From Isoetes taiwanensis (Eukaryota; Streptophyta; Lycopodiopsida; Isoetales; Isoetaceae), in the NCBI GenBank assembly GCA_021234155.1, contig JAJEKV010000497.1, positions 105,519-169,518 on the forward strand: a DNA stretch of 64,000 nucleotides. The letters are read 5' to 3'. The notes under the pieces were generated by a model that worked only from the letters and a program-made list of their open reading frames with translations, was not told the origin of the DNA and did not search any database. Below are positions 48,823 to 59,182 of the stretch, piece by piece (positions within the stretch are counted from its first letter, which is position 1; each line of letters opens with the position of its first letter). The position numbers were made by a program, and so were the translations under genes.

Positions 48823-49851
48823 GCACGTCTTGGGGTGACCTTGGAAGAGTATTTCTGAGGACTTTATTCTGGAGCTGCCACTCTCTTGGGGTTACGATGT
48901 CATCATGGTTGTTGTTGACTGTTTCTCTAAGATGGCTCATTTTATTTCGTGCAGCATCACTATCACCAGTGGCTCAGTTCGTCGCAGGTTTTTGGAAGCG
49001 GCTTTTGGAGTTATTATATATCCACTGCTCACTAACATCCGATCATCATCCAGAAAGTAATGGGCCAGCAGGGCGCACTAATCAGACATTGGAGTAATAT
49101 TTAAGGTGCTTTATCAGTTATCAGCAGGATGATATCTCCCATTAACTGAGTTTACCTATAATAACTCAGTACATGCTTCCACAGGACAGACTCCGTTCTT
49201 TCTGAACTATGATCAACATCCTCGTTGGTCCTTTAATATCGTTGGTGGTGACTCTGTTAATCCTAGTGTGAGGAACTTCAGGCTCTTTAATTAGATCTCC
49301 AGCATCATCTTTACCGAGCACAAGAATGCTATCGCATTATGCCGATTTGCATCGGCAGGAAGCTCCTGAATTTCACGTTGGTGACCTTGTCTAGCTTCTT
49401 CGTAGGGACCTCCCTACCTCACGTCCCTGCAACAAGCTTGACTATCGTTGCATTGATCCTTACTGGATCACGGCTCAGGTCAGTGATGTGGCATTCCGGC
49501 TCAAGCTCCCTCCAATTGTTCGTCTCCATCCAGTATTTCATGTTTTTTCTCTATAGGAGCTCTACACAGTTAATACTTTTCCAAATTGCATTCTTTCATT
49601 GCCACCGCCAATGGAAATTAATGATCACGAGGAGTTCGAGGTTCGAGAGACTCTGGACTCTAAGTTTCTTCGTCGGTGATTGTATTACTTTGTACTCACC
49701 AAGTGATAGAACCTGGAAGCCTGTCGAGAATCTAATTGAAGCTCCTGATAAAATTGCGGAGTTTCACCAACGTTACCCGGATAAGCCAAGTATGAGTGCT
49801 CTAGCTCCAGCTCCGATGACTCGTCGCCGTCGTAAGAGGGGGATGGTGTAA
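48823..49851 (+). pseudogene. pol: chromovirus integrase core and C-terminal chromodomain
   Basis: [20 protein letters not shown] and CFSKMAHFI begin the catalytic core. In other frames come [20 protein letters not shown] and LTEFTYNNSVHASTGQTPFF. The C-terminal part holds HEEFEVRETLDSKFLRR then TWKPVENLIEAPDKIAEFHQ, a chromodomain of the kind that targets integration to chromatin. The protein ends KRGMV with its stop (49849-49851) inside the start of the 3' LTR, just after a purine-rich tract. Frameshifts and stops inactivate it. Confidence 0.8.
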
Positions 49852-49896
49852 CGACCATACGAATATTCGTATCATACGAATATTATACTCGTATTG
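49847..49896 (+). mobile_element. chromovirus 3' LTR, truncated
   Basis: TGTAACGACCATACGAATAT begins the 3' LTR and matches the 5' LTR for about 48 bases. After TATACTCGTAT the match stops and the minus-strand Tat-like element starts. The LTR start contains a perfect 16-bp palindrome, ATACGAATATTCGTAT (49857-49872). Confidence 0.75.
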
Positions 49897-50800
49897 CTTC
49901 ATACAATCTACAAGTGGCGGGTTGTGCAAATACCTCCTGCTAAAACTGAGTTGGCCATATAAGATTCTCACTTGTGATACATTTATAGGTGGTTTCACCT
50001 TCTCCAAGGCTGCAATCTTACCATGATCCAGTTGTAATCCATTTTCTGAAATATAATTGCCCAATAGTTTTCCTCCTCTAGTGAAGAAAATACACTTAGC
50101 AGGATTCAAACGTATGCCATACAATTGGCATCTTTCAAGAACTTTTCTGAGATGATCCAAGTGATCCCTTCTTGGATTAGAAAATAATGTTAAGTCATCT
50201 ATAAGGACTCTCAAAAAGTCTGAAATGTCATGAAAAGCATATGTCATAGCTCGTTGAAACGTGGTTGAGGCATTTGTGAAGCCAAAAGGTAATACCTTAT
50301 AAGCATAGATGGCAAAAGATGTTCAAAGAGCCATCATTTCTTGATGTGATGGATAGATTTGGATCTGATTATATCCAGAGTAACCAAGAAAGAATAGGTC
50401 TGGTTTCCTGCAACAATATACAACAAGGTGTCTATGTATGGTGTAGGAAAATGATCTCTTTTGGTAGCTTTGTTGAGATCCCTGTAATCAATGCATACTC
50501 AGATTGAGTTATTTGACTTTCTCACTGGTACAATAGAACTGATCCAATCTAAATTTGGGACTGGAACAATAAATTCCGCCTCCAAAAGCTTCACAACTTC
50601 GCCCTTTACTTGTTCCTCTATAGCTGGACTCATTCTCCTTTGAGCTTATTGGATTGGTTCTGATCCCTGTTTCAAATCAATGGTATGAACCACAACCTCT
50701 GGTGAAATGCCTTTCAATTCTTTGTAATTTCTTGCCAAAACATTCCCTGAATTCTCTTAACAAGGATATTAAATCCGTTCCTCCTCTTGAGTAAAATCTT
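49880..50800 (-). pseudogene. second Tat-like element (minus strand): reverse transcriptase
   Basis: Read on the minus strand from about 50.78 kb: NYKELKGISPEVVVHTIDLK, RRMSPAIEEQVKGEVVKLLE, NLDWISSIVPVRKS, CIDYRDLNKATKRDHFP, then VLPFGFTNASTTFQRAMTYA and FLRVLIDDLTLFSNPRRDHL (RT catalytic region, with IDDL), LNPAKCIFFTRGGKLLGNYI and the connection segment to 49880. Two or more frame changes and stops. The element is truncated after the RT, where it meets the chromovirus LTR. Confidence 0.75.
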
Positions 50801-50850
50801 CTCCAATAATAACCAATTCTTTTTTATCTCCTTAAAAAATATTAATGTTC

Positions 50851-51045
50851 TTGACTGAATGTGGTATCTGTGATGAATATGGTGCATGTGATGACTGTGG
50901 TGAATGTGGTGATTGTGGTGAATGTGGTGCATGTGATGACTGTGGTGAATGTGGTGATTGTGGTGAACATGGTGCATGTGATGACTGTGGTGCATGTGAT
51001 GACTGTCGTGAATGTGGTGACTGTGATGAACATGGACTGATCTGA
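50851..51045 (-). repeat. Ser/Pro/His/Gln-coding tandem repeat in the RNase H-RT linker
   Basis: An array built of 3-base steps and roughly 18- and 36-base units (GGTGAATGTGGTGATTGT and relatives). In the frame of the minus-strand RNase H it encodes repeats such as SPHSPQSSHAP. A shorter stretch of the same repeat occurs at about 53,560-53,605, at the other end of the element. Other frames give His-rich (minus) or Cys-rich (plus) translations that are not expected to be used. Confidence 0.8.
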
Positions 51046-51059
51046 TTTACCTCATCCTC

Positions 51060-51470
51060 CAGAATTTGTGCATGCCATCAAGCTACTTGCACCATTGCCA
51101 ATTGTGCTAAAGGATCCGCCACAATGTTTTGTTCCCTTGGACCATGTACCACAATGCACTGCTGAAAACATGACTTCAAATCCATGGCTTGTTGATGTAA
51201 GCCTCTCAAATTAGCACTTAAAACTTGAAACTGATCCATAAGTTGTTAACATGCCAATAAAGAGTCTCCAATAATAGTCAAACAATCAATGTGCTTCTTC
51301 TTTGCCAAAGTCATCCCTTGAATAAGTGCATAATATTTAACCTCATTATTACTGCTTGCATTGCTTATCATACTCAATGTAACAATCTTCTTCTAAGGCC
51401 CACATATCAGAAATACTCCTACACCTCTATAATTCTTGAGCTTATTGAAGCACCATGAAAATACATTTGT
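51060..51470 (-). pseudogene. second Tat-like element: RNase H upstream of RT
   Basis: On the minus strand: MYFHGASISSR (first catalytic Asp replaced by His), SNNEVKYYALIQGMTLAKKK, IDCLTIIGDSLLAC (second Asp), then VVHGPREQNIVADPLAQLA (final Asp). This is the same RNase H type as in the plus-strand element. It too lies on the protease side of the RT, separated from it by the Ser/Pro/His-rich repeat. One or two stops interrupt it. Confidence 0.7.
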
Positions 51471-51494
51471 CCTTCTATAGTGTGTTAATTTGTT

Positions 51495-52476
51495 TCATCC
51501 ATCCATGCTTGATTTTGGCATCAAGCATGGATGGGATGAACAAAAATCAGCCTTGCTGAAATAAAGTTTCACCAATGGGTCTTTGAATGGACTCTTCATG
51601 TTTACAAGAGTCTCTTGTAACTCACCTTCACCAATATTTTCAAGTTTTTGGATATACTTATCTGCAACTTGCTGCTGTAAATGACATATTTCTGAATTTT
51701 GGGTACCTTTTAACCACTTGTACAATGTCTTATCTTCCTTGTCACCCACTTTCAAGACATGAAAACAACTAAGACCTTGCTGCTCTAACACCATAGCATT
51801 CTTTTTGCTGATTTCTAATTGTGGGCTGCTCAAAGAAGGATTGCACAGAAAAGTACCATTTGCTGATTTTAGGGGATGATCTATAGTAACCTTATATTCC
51901 CCTTGGAAGATATTCATTTCACTCTTCCTCCATGAAGTCTCAGCTTGTACGGCATCTAAGCGTGTAACGACCAAAGAACAAAGTATAAGTTTCAAAGATG
52001 CACACTTTGGAAATTTCAAAATATGAAATCCAATATTGCCTCACCTCATATACATTGCATCTAATAACTACCATAGGCTGCATCTTCATTTGATTGAATG
52101 CTTTGAGCATCATAGTTATCGGTCCCATCATTTTGAATCCAACTTGAAGCATTATATGGTAAGGCATTACATTCACTCTGCTGCTGGTATCTATGTTGGC
52201 ATCTTTGATCAAATATCGATTGATACTCACATCACAAAGAAATGGCCCTGGATCCTCGGATTGTCGGGCTGGTGGCTCCATTCTACTCTTATTGATATCA
52301 TTTGATATGATTTGTTGGACTACAAGATCTGATTTTCGTCTTCCCCCTAACTCATGCAACAAATTGGGAAAATAATGCATCAATTGCTCAAGAGTAAGTG
52401 TGATTTTAGTGGTCAAAACTTGGCTGATCACATCATCTTCATTCTGAATTTCCTCATCCACCATAGGAGGCATCAC
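51495..52476 (-). pseudogene. second Tat-like element: protease and following spacer
   Basis: The frame 52476-51940 contains GPFLCDVSINRYLIKDANID, then TSSRVNVMPYHIMLQVGFKM, a decayed aspartic protease active site with the conserved VN(V/L)MP... context. The next frame (52019-51495) holds FPKCASLKLILCSLVV (end of the protease fold) and a spacer with LKSANGTFLCNPSL and SCFHVLKVGDKEDKTLYKWL of unknown role. Stop and frame changes occur. Confidence 0.6.
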
Positions 52477-52499
52477 TATGGGCTGATTTTCTTCCTTAG

Positions 52500-53610
52500 A
52501 CTGAAACTATTCTGTGGGCAGCACATTGAATTGCACATTCTTAGGTGCTGACACCTTCAAAGTTTGTCCCTCCAAAGCCTTTGAAAAAGAGTTCTTAGTC
52601 TTCTCCACTATCGGCACTATTCTTGGTTCTTGAATCATCTTTTGTGATCTTGTAACTACATTTACTTCTCCAATCTCTTCTTCTTGCTGAAGTGGGTCTT
52701 TCTCCACCTCAAGAAATCCACAATTCACTACTAATTTTGCCTTATCTTGCTTATTAAGCTCCTCAATAAGAGCCTTAACTTGAGGATTATCGATGTACTT
52801 TGCATCTTGAATGCGAACATCATTATTAGGAAGAGGTACCGCCTTGGTGGATACTTGTTAATTGCCCATTCTGATTTCCCATGGATATTCCAACAAGTAC
52901 TCTCATCATGCTTGAATTTATCACATAACTTGCAATACAAATGAGCCTTTCTTAGATACCATCCCTGTTTTGGTTGCACTATTTGTGTGGAACCTATTGG
53001 AGCTTGTTGGGCAATTGGAGCTTGCGGCGTCATTGGAACTTGTGGTATGATAGGTGTTGCTTGCATTGGTTGAATAGGAATAGGTGGTGCTTATTGCATA
53101 ACAGCAAATACCGGATTGGCCCTCTCAAAGAATCTCCTCTCCCTACATTCTTGATCATTATGGCCCTTTATTTGGCATATTGAGCAAAATTTCAGCAATC
53201 TACATGTAGTATCAGAATGTCCAATAGATCTACAATAATCACAAGTAATAAACTAGATCTCCCTTGACTTCTCACCAATTGTAAGCTCAGAAACCTTGCC
53301 TGCAATATCCTCTGTTTTATGCTCTGGAGCAGCAACTTCACGAATGTATCCCAGCTTATCTTCAGCCTTGAGAACATACTTTTGTGCCTCTAGCACTGTT
53401 GTAGGTTGTTTAGCCTTTACCTTATGAGCAATAGCTCGTTTCAGCCCCTTCACATGCCATTGGATATCCATTTTAACAGTGATGATAATGGATCCCCCCA
53501 CATCACAATGCGATATATCCCTCTATATATGGTATACGGTCTCCTATACCACCTCAACAGTAGTGACTGTGGTGAATGTTGTGACTATGGTGAGTGTGGT
53601 GACAACCCCA
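52500..53610 (-). pseudogene. gag: second Tat-like element: gag
   Basis: On the minus strand, 53501-53253 encodes DIQWHVKGLKRAIAHKVKAK, then TTVLEAQKYVLKAEDKLG, the end of a gypsy capsid domain. 53066-52731 encodes a Pro/Gln/Ala/Ile-rich linker (PQVPMTPQAPIAQQAP) and a zinc-knuckle-like CKLCDKFKHDESTCW. 52728-52507 continues with a charged linker. The capsid N-terminal part and any 5' LTR are missing; homology ends near 53.6 kb. Confidence 0.65.
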
Positions 53611-53639
53611 ACAGCATTAATACCAAGTAGCTTGGCATT

Positions 53640-55140
53640 CCTTTTGGAATAGAAATTTCAATAGCTCGGGCATGGGATCATGTCATCCTTTGTCTTCAAT
53701 AGCATTTGCTTTGGTGGAGAGGTGTTGCTTTATCAATAGTCGGAAGAATACATGCAACTAACCATGTCTATGTGGTTTTAGCGTTGCTAGCCCCTCCTCA
53801 AAAATTTAAAGAAATCATTGCGCTAGTTTGGAATTTTGCATGGGGTGGCAATGAGACTGACACAGCTGTAAAATTGCATGGAGCAAATGCGTCCGTCCCA
53901 AAAAGGATGATGGTCTAGGTATGTTTGATCTTAAACTTCATGGTAAAGTTCTTATTTCTAAGTTCCTTTGGCAGATCCTCTTGGGCCATGTACAGTCATG
54001 TTGTGGAATGCATCTGCTTGTTCAATCTTTGAGCATCAGATTATTTTATTAATCAATCAATATATATCTAGCATTGGTTAAACTTTGATTGCCATGGACT
54101 CTTTTCTATTTCTTCAAGCCGTTCCCACATGCATTGCCCTTTTTTGAATATGATCGAAAGATCTATTGAATGCCCGAGTACCGTCAAGTCTTTGATAGCC
54201 ATTGGTCCACCGACATAGTTTGCCTTTTTTCGCATTGCATGCAAACCTCTTCCCTCTTTTTGTGGTTTCCCTTTGATCGTTCACTGCTTGTAGCCTCCTT
54301 CCACCCAAGACCTCAAAAGAGGTGGCAGCATGCTAGTGTTTCCACGTTTGATGCGTGGTACTATAAAGAGTGGCTTCTCACTTGGCTAGCATTTCGTGGA
54401 AAATATCATATGACTTCGCAGCACTTTCATGTATGGGAAATTGTCACAGATAATACCCCTCTTATACCTGACTATGGAGGAGCAGAATTGAAAAACTAAT
54501 GGGACATTTTGTTGGGTAAGGACTTGGTTCACCATTGCTACAAATTCTTGACGTCTACTCCCCCCTTGCCCCCATCTTATCATTGGGCATTGATAGTGCA
54601 AGAGGAGCGGGATAAAAATATCATCCCCAAGCACTCGGTGCTTCTTTGACAGATTGTTTATCGCTCATTTAGAGTGAATATGAAGGTCCATTTATTTAAG
54701 CCACGAGTCAGTCCACTCTGCTCTATATGCGGTTGTTGTCCAAGACTATTGAACATTGCTTTGTCTTGTGTGACAATGTTGGCACAGATCCAATCTCGTT
54801 TTCAGATGCATCTCAACAGCAAGAAAATTCTCCTTGATGCACTCTATGTACATTAACTAAGACTTAAAAACCTAGCGTTCCATATTACACTTAACACCGG
54901 CCCGCTAGACCATTTAAAAAGTCGGTGCATCTAGTATTTAAAAATGCTTCCTCTACTCTAGATCAGATACTTGAGAGATTAAGGATAGATCATATGATCA
55001 TAATGTGGTGTCCACATTATCTCACGATGATAAAGATGAGATTTTGAGATCTTATCTCCGGCCCCGCCTAATTGTTGTTCAAAGTGTTGTAACTTTTTTG
55101 AGTTTTAATATAAGCTATATCGTTCTAAAAAAAAAAGAAA
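53640..55140 (+). mobile_element. L1-like LINE 3' part with poly(A) end
   Basis: Plus-strand frames in order: LSIVGRIHATNHVYVVLALL and VWNFAWGGNE (LINE post-RT domain), KLHGKVLISKF-like sequence, GTFCWVRTWF and FRVNMKVHLFKPRVSPLCSI with CGCC (zf-RVT-like zinc knuckle). The sequence ends with TTGTTGTTCAAAGTGTTGTA, ATATAAGC and a run of A at about 55128-55137, as in plant L1 3' ends. Many stops. It abuts the gag end of the minus-strand Tat-like element. Confidence 0.6.
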
Positions 55141-58100
55141 GGGGAGAGGGGAGGGGGAGATGTGGAAATATTACTTTGTCACGTTGCAGTGGTAGCATTC
55201 GATTAAACATATGGTGCACACACCACACCAAGTTTGCTTTGTTGAGTTCTGCCCCCAACTACCTTATATTGAATGCGACTATGACTGCCTTGAACTCAAG
55301 ACATTACCACTAGATCAAAGACCCAGACACAAATGTGTTGCTCTGTTGTATCCTTGTTTGAAACTCCCTCTCTCTCTCTCCTTCCCTCCCTCCCTCCGAG
55401 CATTTTATATATGGTTTTTTCATTTCTCTGAGGACGAGGTAGAGTATTCCTCTTCTTCCAAGCTTAAGATGAAGTTTTGTTGTTGTTTGGAGTCTTTAAA
55501 GAATGCAATGGTAGGCAACATAGAACTATCACTCTTGGAAAGATGGAAATAGCTTGGACCTTTTTTCTTGCACCTTTTGTTTTGCCTACATTGCTTCAGT
55601 GTCAAGCTCTTTTCATCGACCTTCTTCTTGAGAGCGTCCTTTGTTTCTGTTGTGCTTCTAGCTTTCCCTCCCTCCCAACCCTCATTTGGACTTTGTTTCT
55701 TAGTGTAATGATATAGGGGCAGATGTTCTTCCCTGGCTAGTTTGCAGATTATTATTCCTGGCTAGACGGATGTTCTTACCCAACCCAACTTTGTGGTAGA
55801 TTAATCATGGGCGGATGTTCTTCCATGCACTAGTTTGCAGGTGTGTTTACCTGGCTAGGCAGATGTTCATCCCCGTCCCAATCTATGGACAATTTAGTTA
55901 TTTACTTTTTTTTTTGAAGTGCATTTGTTCTAAGAGTTCGAGATTTTTTGGATGTTCTTTATCATTTTGAGCCCATTTTTAGGGCTGCTAACAATGATTT
56001 AACGCTTTTTTTTTTTTGCTTGAGTCTATTTTTTCCAGATCATTTGCTCACTTTTTGCAGTTGAGATGATTTGGGAGTATGCCAACGTGATTTTCAAAGA
56101 CTGTTCGTGGTCCTTGCATTCTTTCGCATTTGTTGGAGTTGGCAGTGTTGATGCTTGGTCTGTTAATGCACGAATGTTGTTGGATATATGGCTATTAGTT
56201 TAGATCTTAGCTTCATCATTTATATAGCTCTTAGTTAGTTATATAGCTCGTAGCCCATTTTTTATCTTCATGGTGCGGGGGCTTCCAATTGATAAGTTTT
56301 TGGACTTTTAGTCTGTGCGGCTTTATTTTTCTTTAATAAACTCGTGGTCATTGTCTAGTATCAGGGTTTTAAAATATTTTGGCTTTAGATTTTTTTTTTG
56401 GCCATTCATTGTTACTGTGTGAGATGATGTTTTGTTGTTGTTTTGGAGTCTTCCAAGAATGCAAAGTAATAAGATACAAATAGCAAGAAACAAAGAATTT
56501 GAAATCTAGGCAAGACGATGTATGATATATCTACTCTTATATAAATCATTCTCGCCATATTCCTAAGATTCAATGCTTTAGATTCCTGAGTGGAGAAAAA
56601 ATAGGATTAGAAAAATAATTGATTTAAATTTATTGTAACGCCATGTTTTGTCCTTATCGACTTCGAATGAATCGGACCCTCAAATGCGCTCAGTAAAGTG
56701 TCATTCTCTTTCGCCCAAACACAACATTCAAAATCCTGTGGGAAAGCTAGAATTCAATGGAAAAACACTGGCTATGGCAAGATTTGGGAAGATGGGGTGA
56801 GAAAAAAAGTCAAAAAATGATAATGGTAAATGAAATTTCGTTGGGATACTTTGCTCTAGCTTATGTGGGCTTTTCAAAGTCTAGATACTGAAGAACATGA
56901 TTGTTTGGCACCATTTGGGTATTTTCGATCCCTTGAGTCAAGAAAGGCCATTCTTCTGGGGCAAAAGTGGGTGTAAAGAAGGCTCTATTTTTTTACAAAA
57001 GGAAAACCCCCAAAGGCGTCAAGATTAATTGGATTATGCATGAATATCGCCTCTCCAAAACCTCCGAAAAGTCCCGGAATTCTCTTGCTACAAAAAATGG
57101 CTCTCTTTGAGTAAGTTCATGCTCCATTATGCTTCAAATCAGAAGAAATTGGTTTCTTTCCTAGTTGGGTATAGTAGAGAAATCTCACTATTTTTTTATA
57201 TGCAGTTTAGCAGTTTATGTAGCATGGGATATATATTAGGGGTTTAAATTGTAAAAATTTTGAATGATTGCTTAATTTTTTGCTTCTTGCAGGCAAATGA
57301 TTGGGTACTCTTCAGAATGTAAAAAAAATAATTCCCAACATTCAAGACAGCAAGCAACATAGTGGTACCCAAAATGGAAGCAATATAGGCTTCTTCTCCA
57401 TGATGTTCTTGATTCCTACTGCTCCTGTAATTCAAGTACGTTGATCTTCATTTTTACATCACTGTGTGTGAAGATTCAATTAATCTCATGAATCAATCTG
57501 TGCATGATTGACTTGAGACATTAGCCTATAAATCATAGGCTGATGTGGAAAATGGGGTTTGACCCTTTTGGAGGGATGGCCACGGTTGCAGGATATGGCA
57601 TATCCTAAGGTATATGCCCTGGGAACGAGTATTAGGACGGAATGAGTATTAAGAGTATTAGTATTAGGATGAACGAGTATTAAATATTTGTTTCAACATC
57701 TATAATTGTATATGCGAATAATAATAACGAGGGCCTAATGTTCCTTAGGCTAAGAATTTTTAGTTTTGAATCTGCATCTCTCACACTACAAAACATTGAT
57801 AGTGGGCAAAAGATATTTTTGGAACTACAGAAATGTCTGCGGCGGCCTTGGCCGCCACGATAAATTTCTTGTAGAAATAAACATGAGAGATTACAAATAT
57901 GCAAAATTCATTGGCAACCCATCCACGTAAGTGCAGTTTCTTCTAGAAGAATTTTGGATTTATCCTTAACTCCAGCAAAATGGAAGTAGTCATAACTTTC
58001 CTTTTCTTTTTCTTCAAAATGGAACAAACTAGTGCGCAACAACTAGCGAGGTAGGGCAGTCTAATGCCAAAATGCCAATTTTCCATTATAAAATGGTACT

Positions 58101-58467
58101 AACCCCTCCTACATAGCCTTGGAAGGTGCTTTACGACGAGATAAAAAAACAAGAGGCGGCAAATAAAAAAGTCATCAACATGAACCACTTTAGAATCAAC
58201 ATAAAGGATGCCAAAAACTTACTCTGAACAAATACAGACAATTAAAATCTTCTACAAACAATCAACATATTGGCTTTAATCATCTTAATGTAGCTTTTAA
58301 CATGTAGATGCCTAGTTTGAATATACTTTTAATTAGTAATTTATCTATTAAATGTTTCCCCAAGAGTCTAAATTATTCAAATGCAAAGCTAAACCCAAGA
58401 CTAAAATTGCCCAGGCCTCGTGTTGTGCCTTTTTGCTATTTCTTTTTTCTTTTTCTTTTTTTCATTT
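55141..58467. other. no gene recognised
   Basis: AT-rich, low-complexity patches (GGGGAGAGGGG at 55140, CT-rich around 55370) and long T runs. Plus-strand frames 55211-55552 and 55477-55716 have no recognisable motif. It contains the duplication at 55.7-55.9 kb. Confidence 0.35.
55717..55890. repeat. imperfect 92-bp tandem duplication
   Basis: GGGCAGATGTTCTTCC at 55717 recurs as GGGCGGATGTTCTTCC at 55809. Both are followed by CTAGTTTGCAG, then CCTGGCTAG, then a third related GATGTTC. The copies are clearly diverged. Confidence 0.6.
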
Positions 58468-58532
58468 TGGGTCCCATGGCTAATTTGCTCTCCGTGGACA
58501 TTAAAAATCTATCTACCTATCTATCTATCTTG
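58468..58532 (+). mobile_element. LINE 3' end with (TATC)n tail, copy G, opposite strand
   Basis: The plus strand reads GGGTCCCATGGC, TCTCCGTGGACATTAAAAAT and then (CTAT)n to about 58532. It is the same hook as the copies at 3.1, 17.8, 19.0, 22.9, 29.0 and 31.6 kb but in the opposite orientation, which shows that the tail always lies on the 3' side of the hook. No LINE coding sequence remains. Confidence 0.6.
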
Positions 58533-58789
58533 TCCAAGAGTTAAAGAAGTGTGGTTCACTTTAGATTGATCCTAGCACGTCTCAAATAATTTCAATGTGT
58601 ATTAGATAAGATACTATTGGTCTTAATGACACCATGCACAATAGGACTCAAAGATCATATCAAAGTAAATCACCACCGCGCCTTTTTGGCATGTGCATTT
58701 GGACTAAATCAAACTCAATTTTGATATGTACGCTTGGCAATTTGTATATTTAAAGTCTGTCTTCGCTTCTTCTAGTTCACACAATCAAT

Positions 58790-59182
58790 ATGGCATTGAA
58801 GTGGGTGCTCTTCTTGCTCTTTCTAATTATGGCAGGTAGATTTTACTTCTTCTTTCTTCTGGTTGTCTATCAATGCTAACCAAATCTATTTGAACTAGGC
58901 ATGTGTGTTGAAGGGTTTGTTGTTGGTCAACACATCTCCAAAAGTAATCGACGTCTTCTGACAAGTATAGTCTTTTCCTATTCCTTTAATGACACTATAT
59001 TTTGATCATTTGCAAATTTGGCGGCTTTGTCCAATTTAAATTGTCAGGGAGGCGTGACGCCCTTTTGTGATGGAGAAGCTAGAGATGATTTCTGTTATAA
59101 TTGCTGCACCATCCCCCCTAACTGTGAATTTAAATATGATGATGGGAGTATTTTCACATGCCCCAATAACAATCTGTTCTAG
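58790..59182 (+). CDS. small secreted six-cysteine peptide, three exons
   Basis: Exons 58790-58835, 58899-58964 and 59052-59182. Both introns (63 and 87 bp) have GT-AG ends and are phase 1, and they join without a stop into 80 codons. Residues 1-16 (MALKWVLFLLFLIMAG) are a signal peptide. A pro-region follows with SNRRLL at residues 32-37, a basic site typical before mature plant peptides. The mature part has six Cys in the order C-x8-C-x2-CC-x5-C-x11-C (within FCDGEARDDFCYNCC and the sequence after it), so three disulphides are possible. A TATA-like GTATATTTAAAG lies at 58743-58754. I do not recognise the family; a signalling or defence role is plausible. An alternative acceptor 4 bases upstream (AG at 59046-59047) would give a premature stop. 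Confidence 0.7.

Noticed and set aside
50714-51045. His-rich (minus) and Cys-rich (plus) open frames resembling metal-binding proteins
   Set aside because: They are alternative frames of a simple tandem repeat inside the linker of a retrotransposon polyprotein; the RNase H frame reads Ser/Pro/His/Gln instead.
50851-51045. CRISPR-like regular repeat
   Set aside because: The units are contiguous with no unique spacers, and this is a plant nuclear genome.
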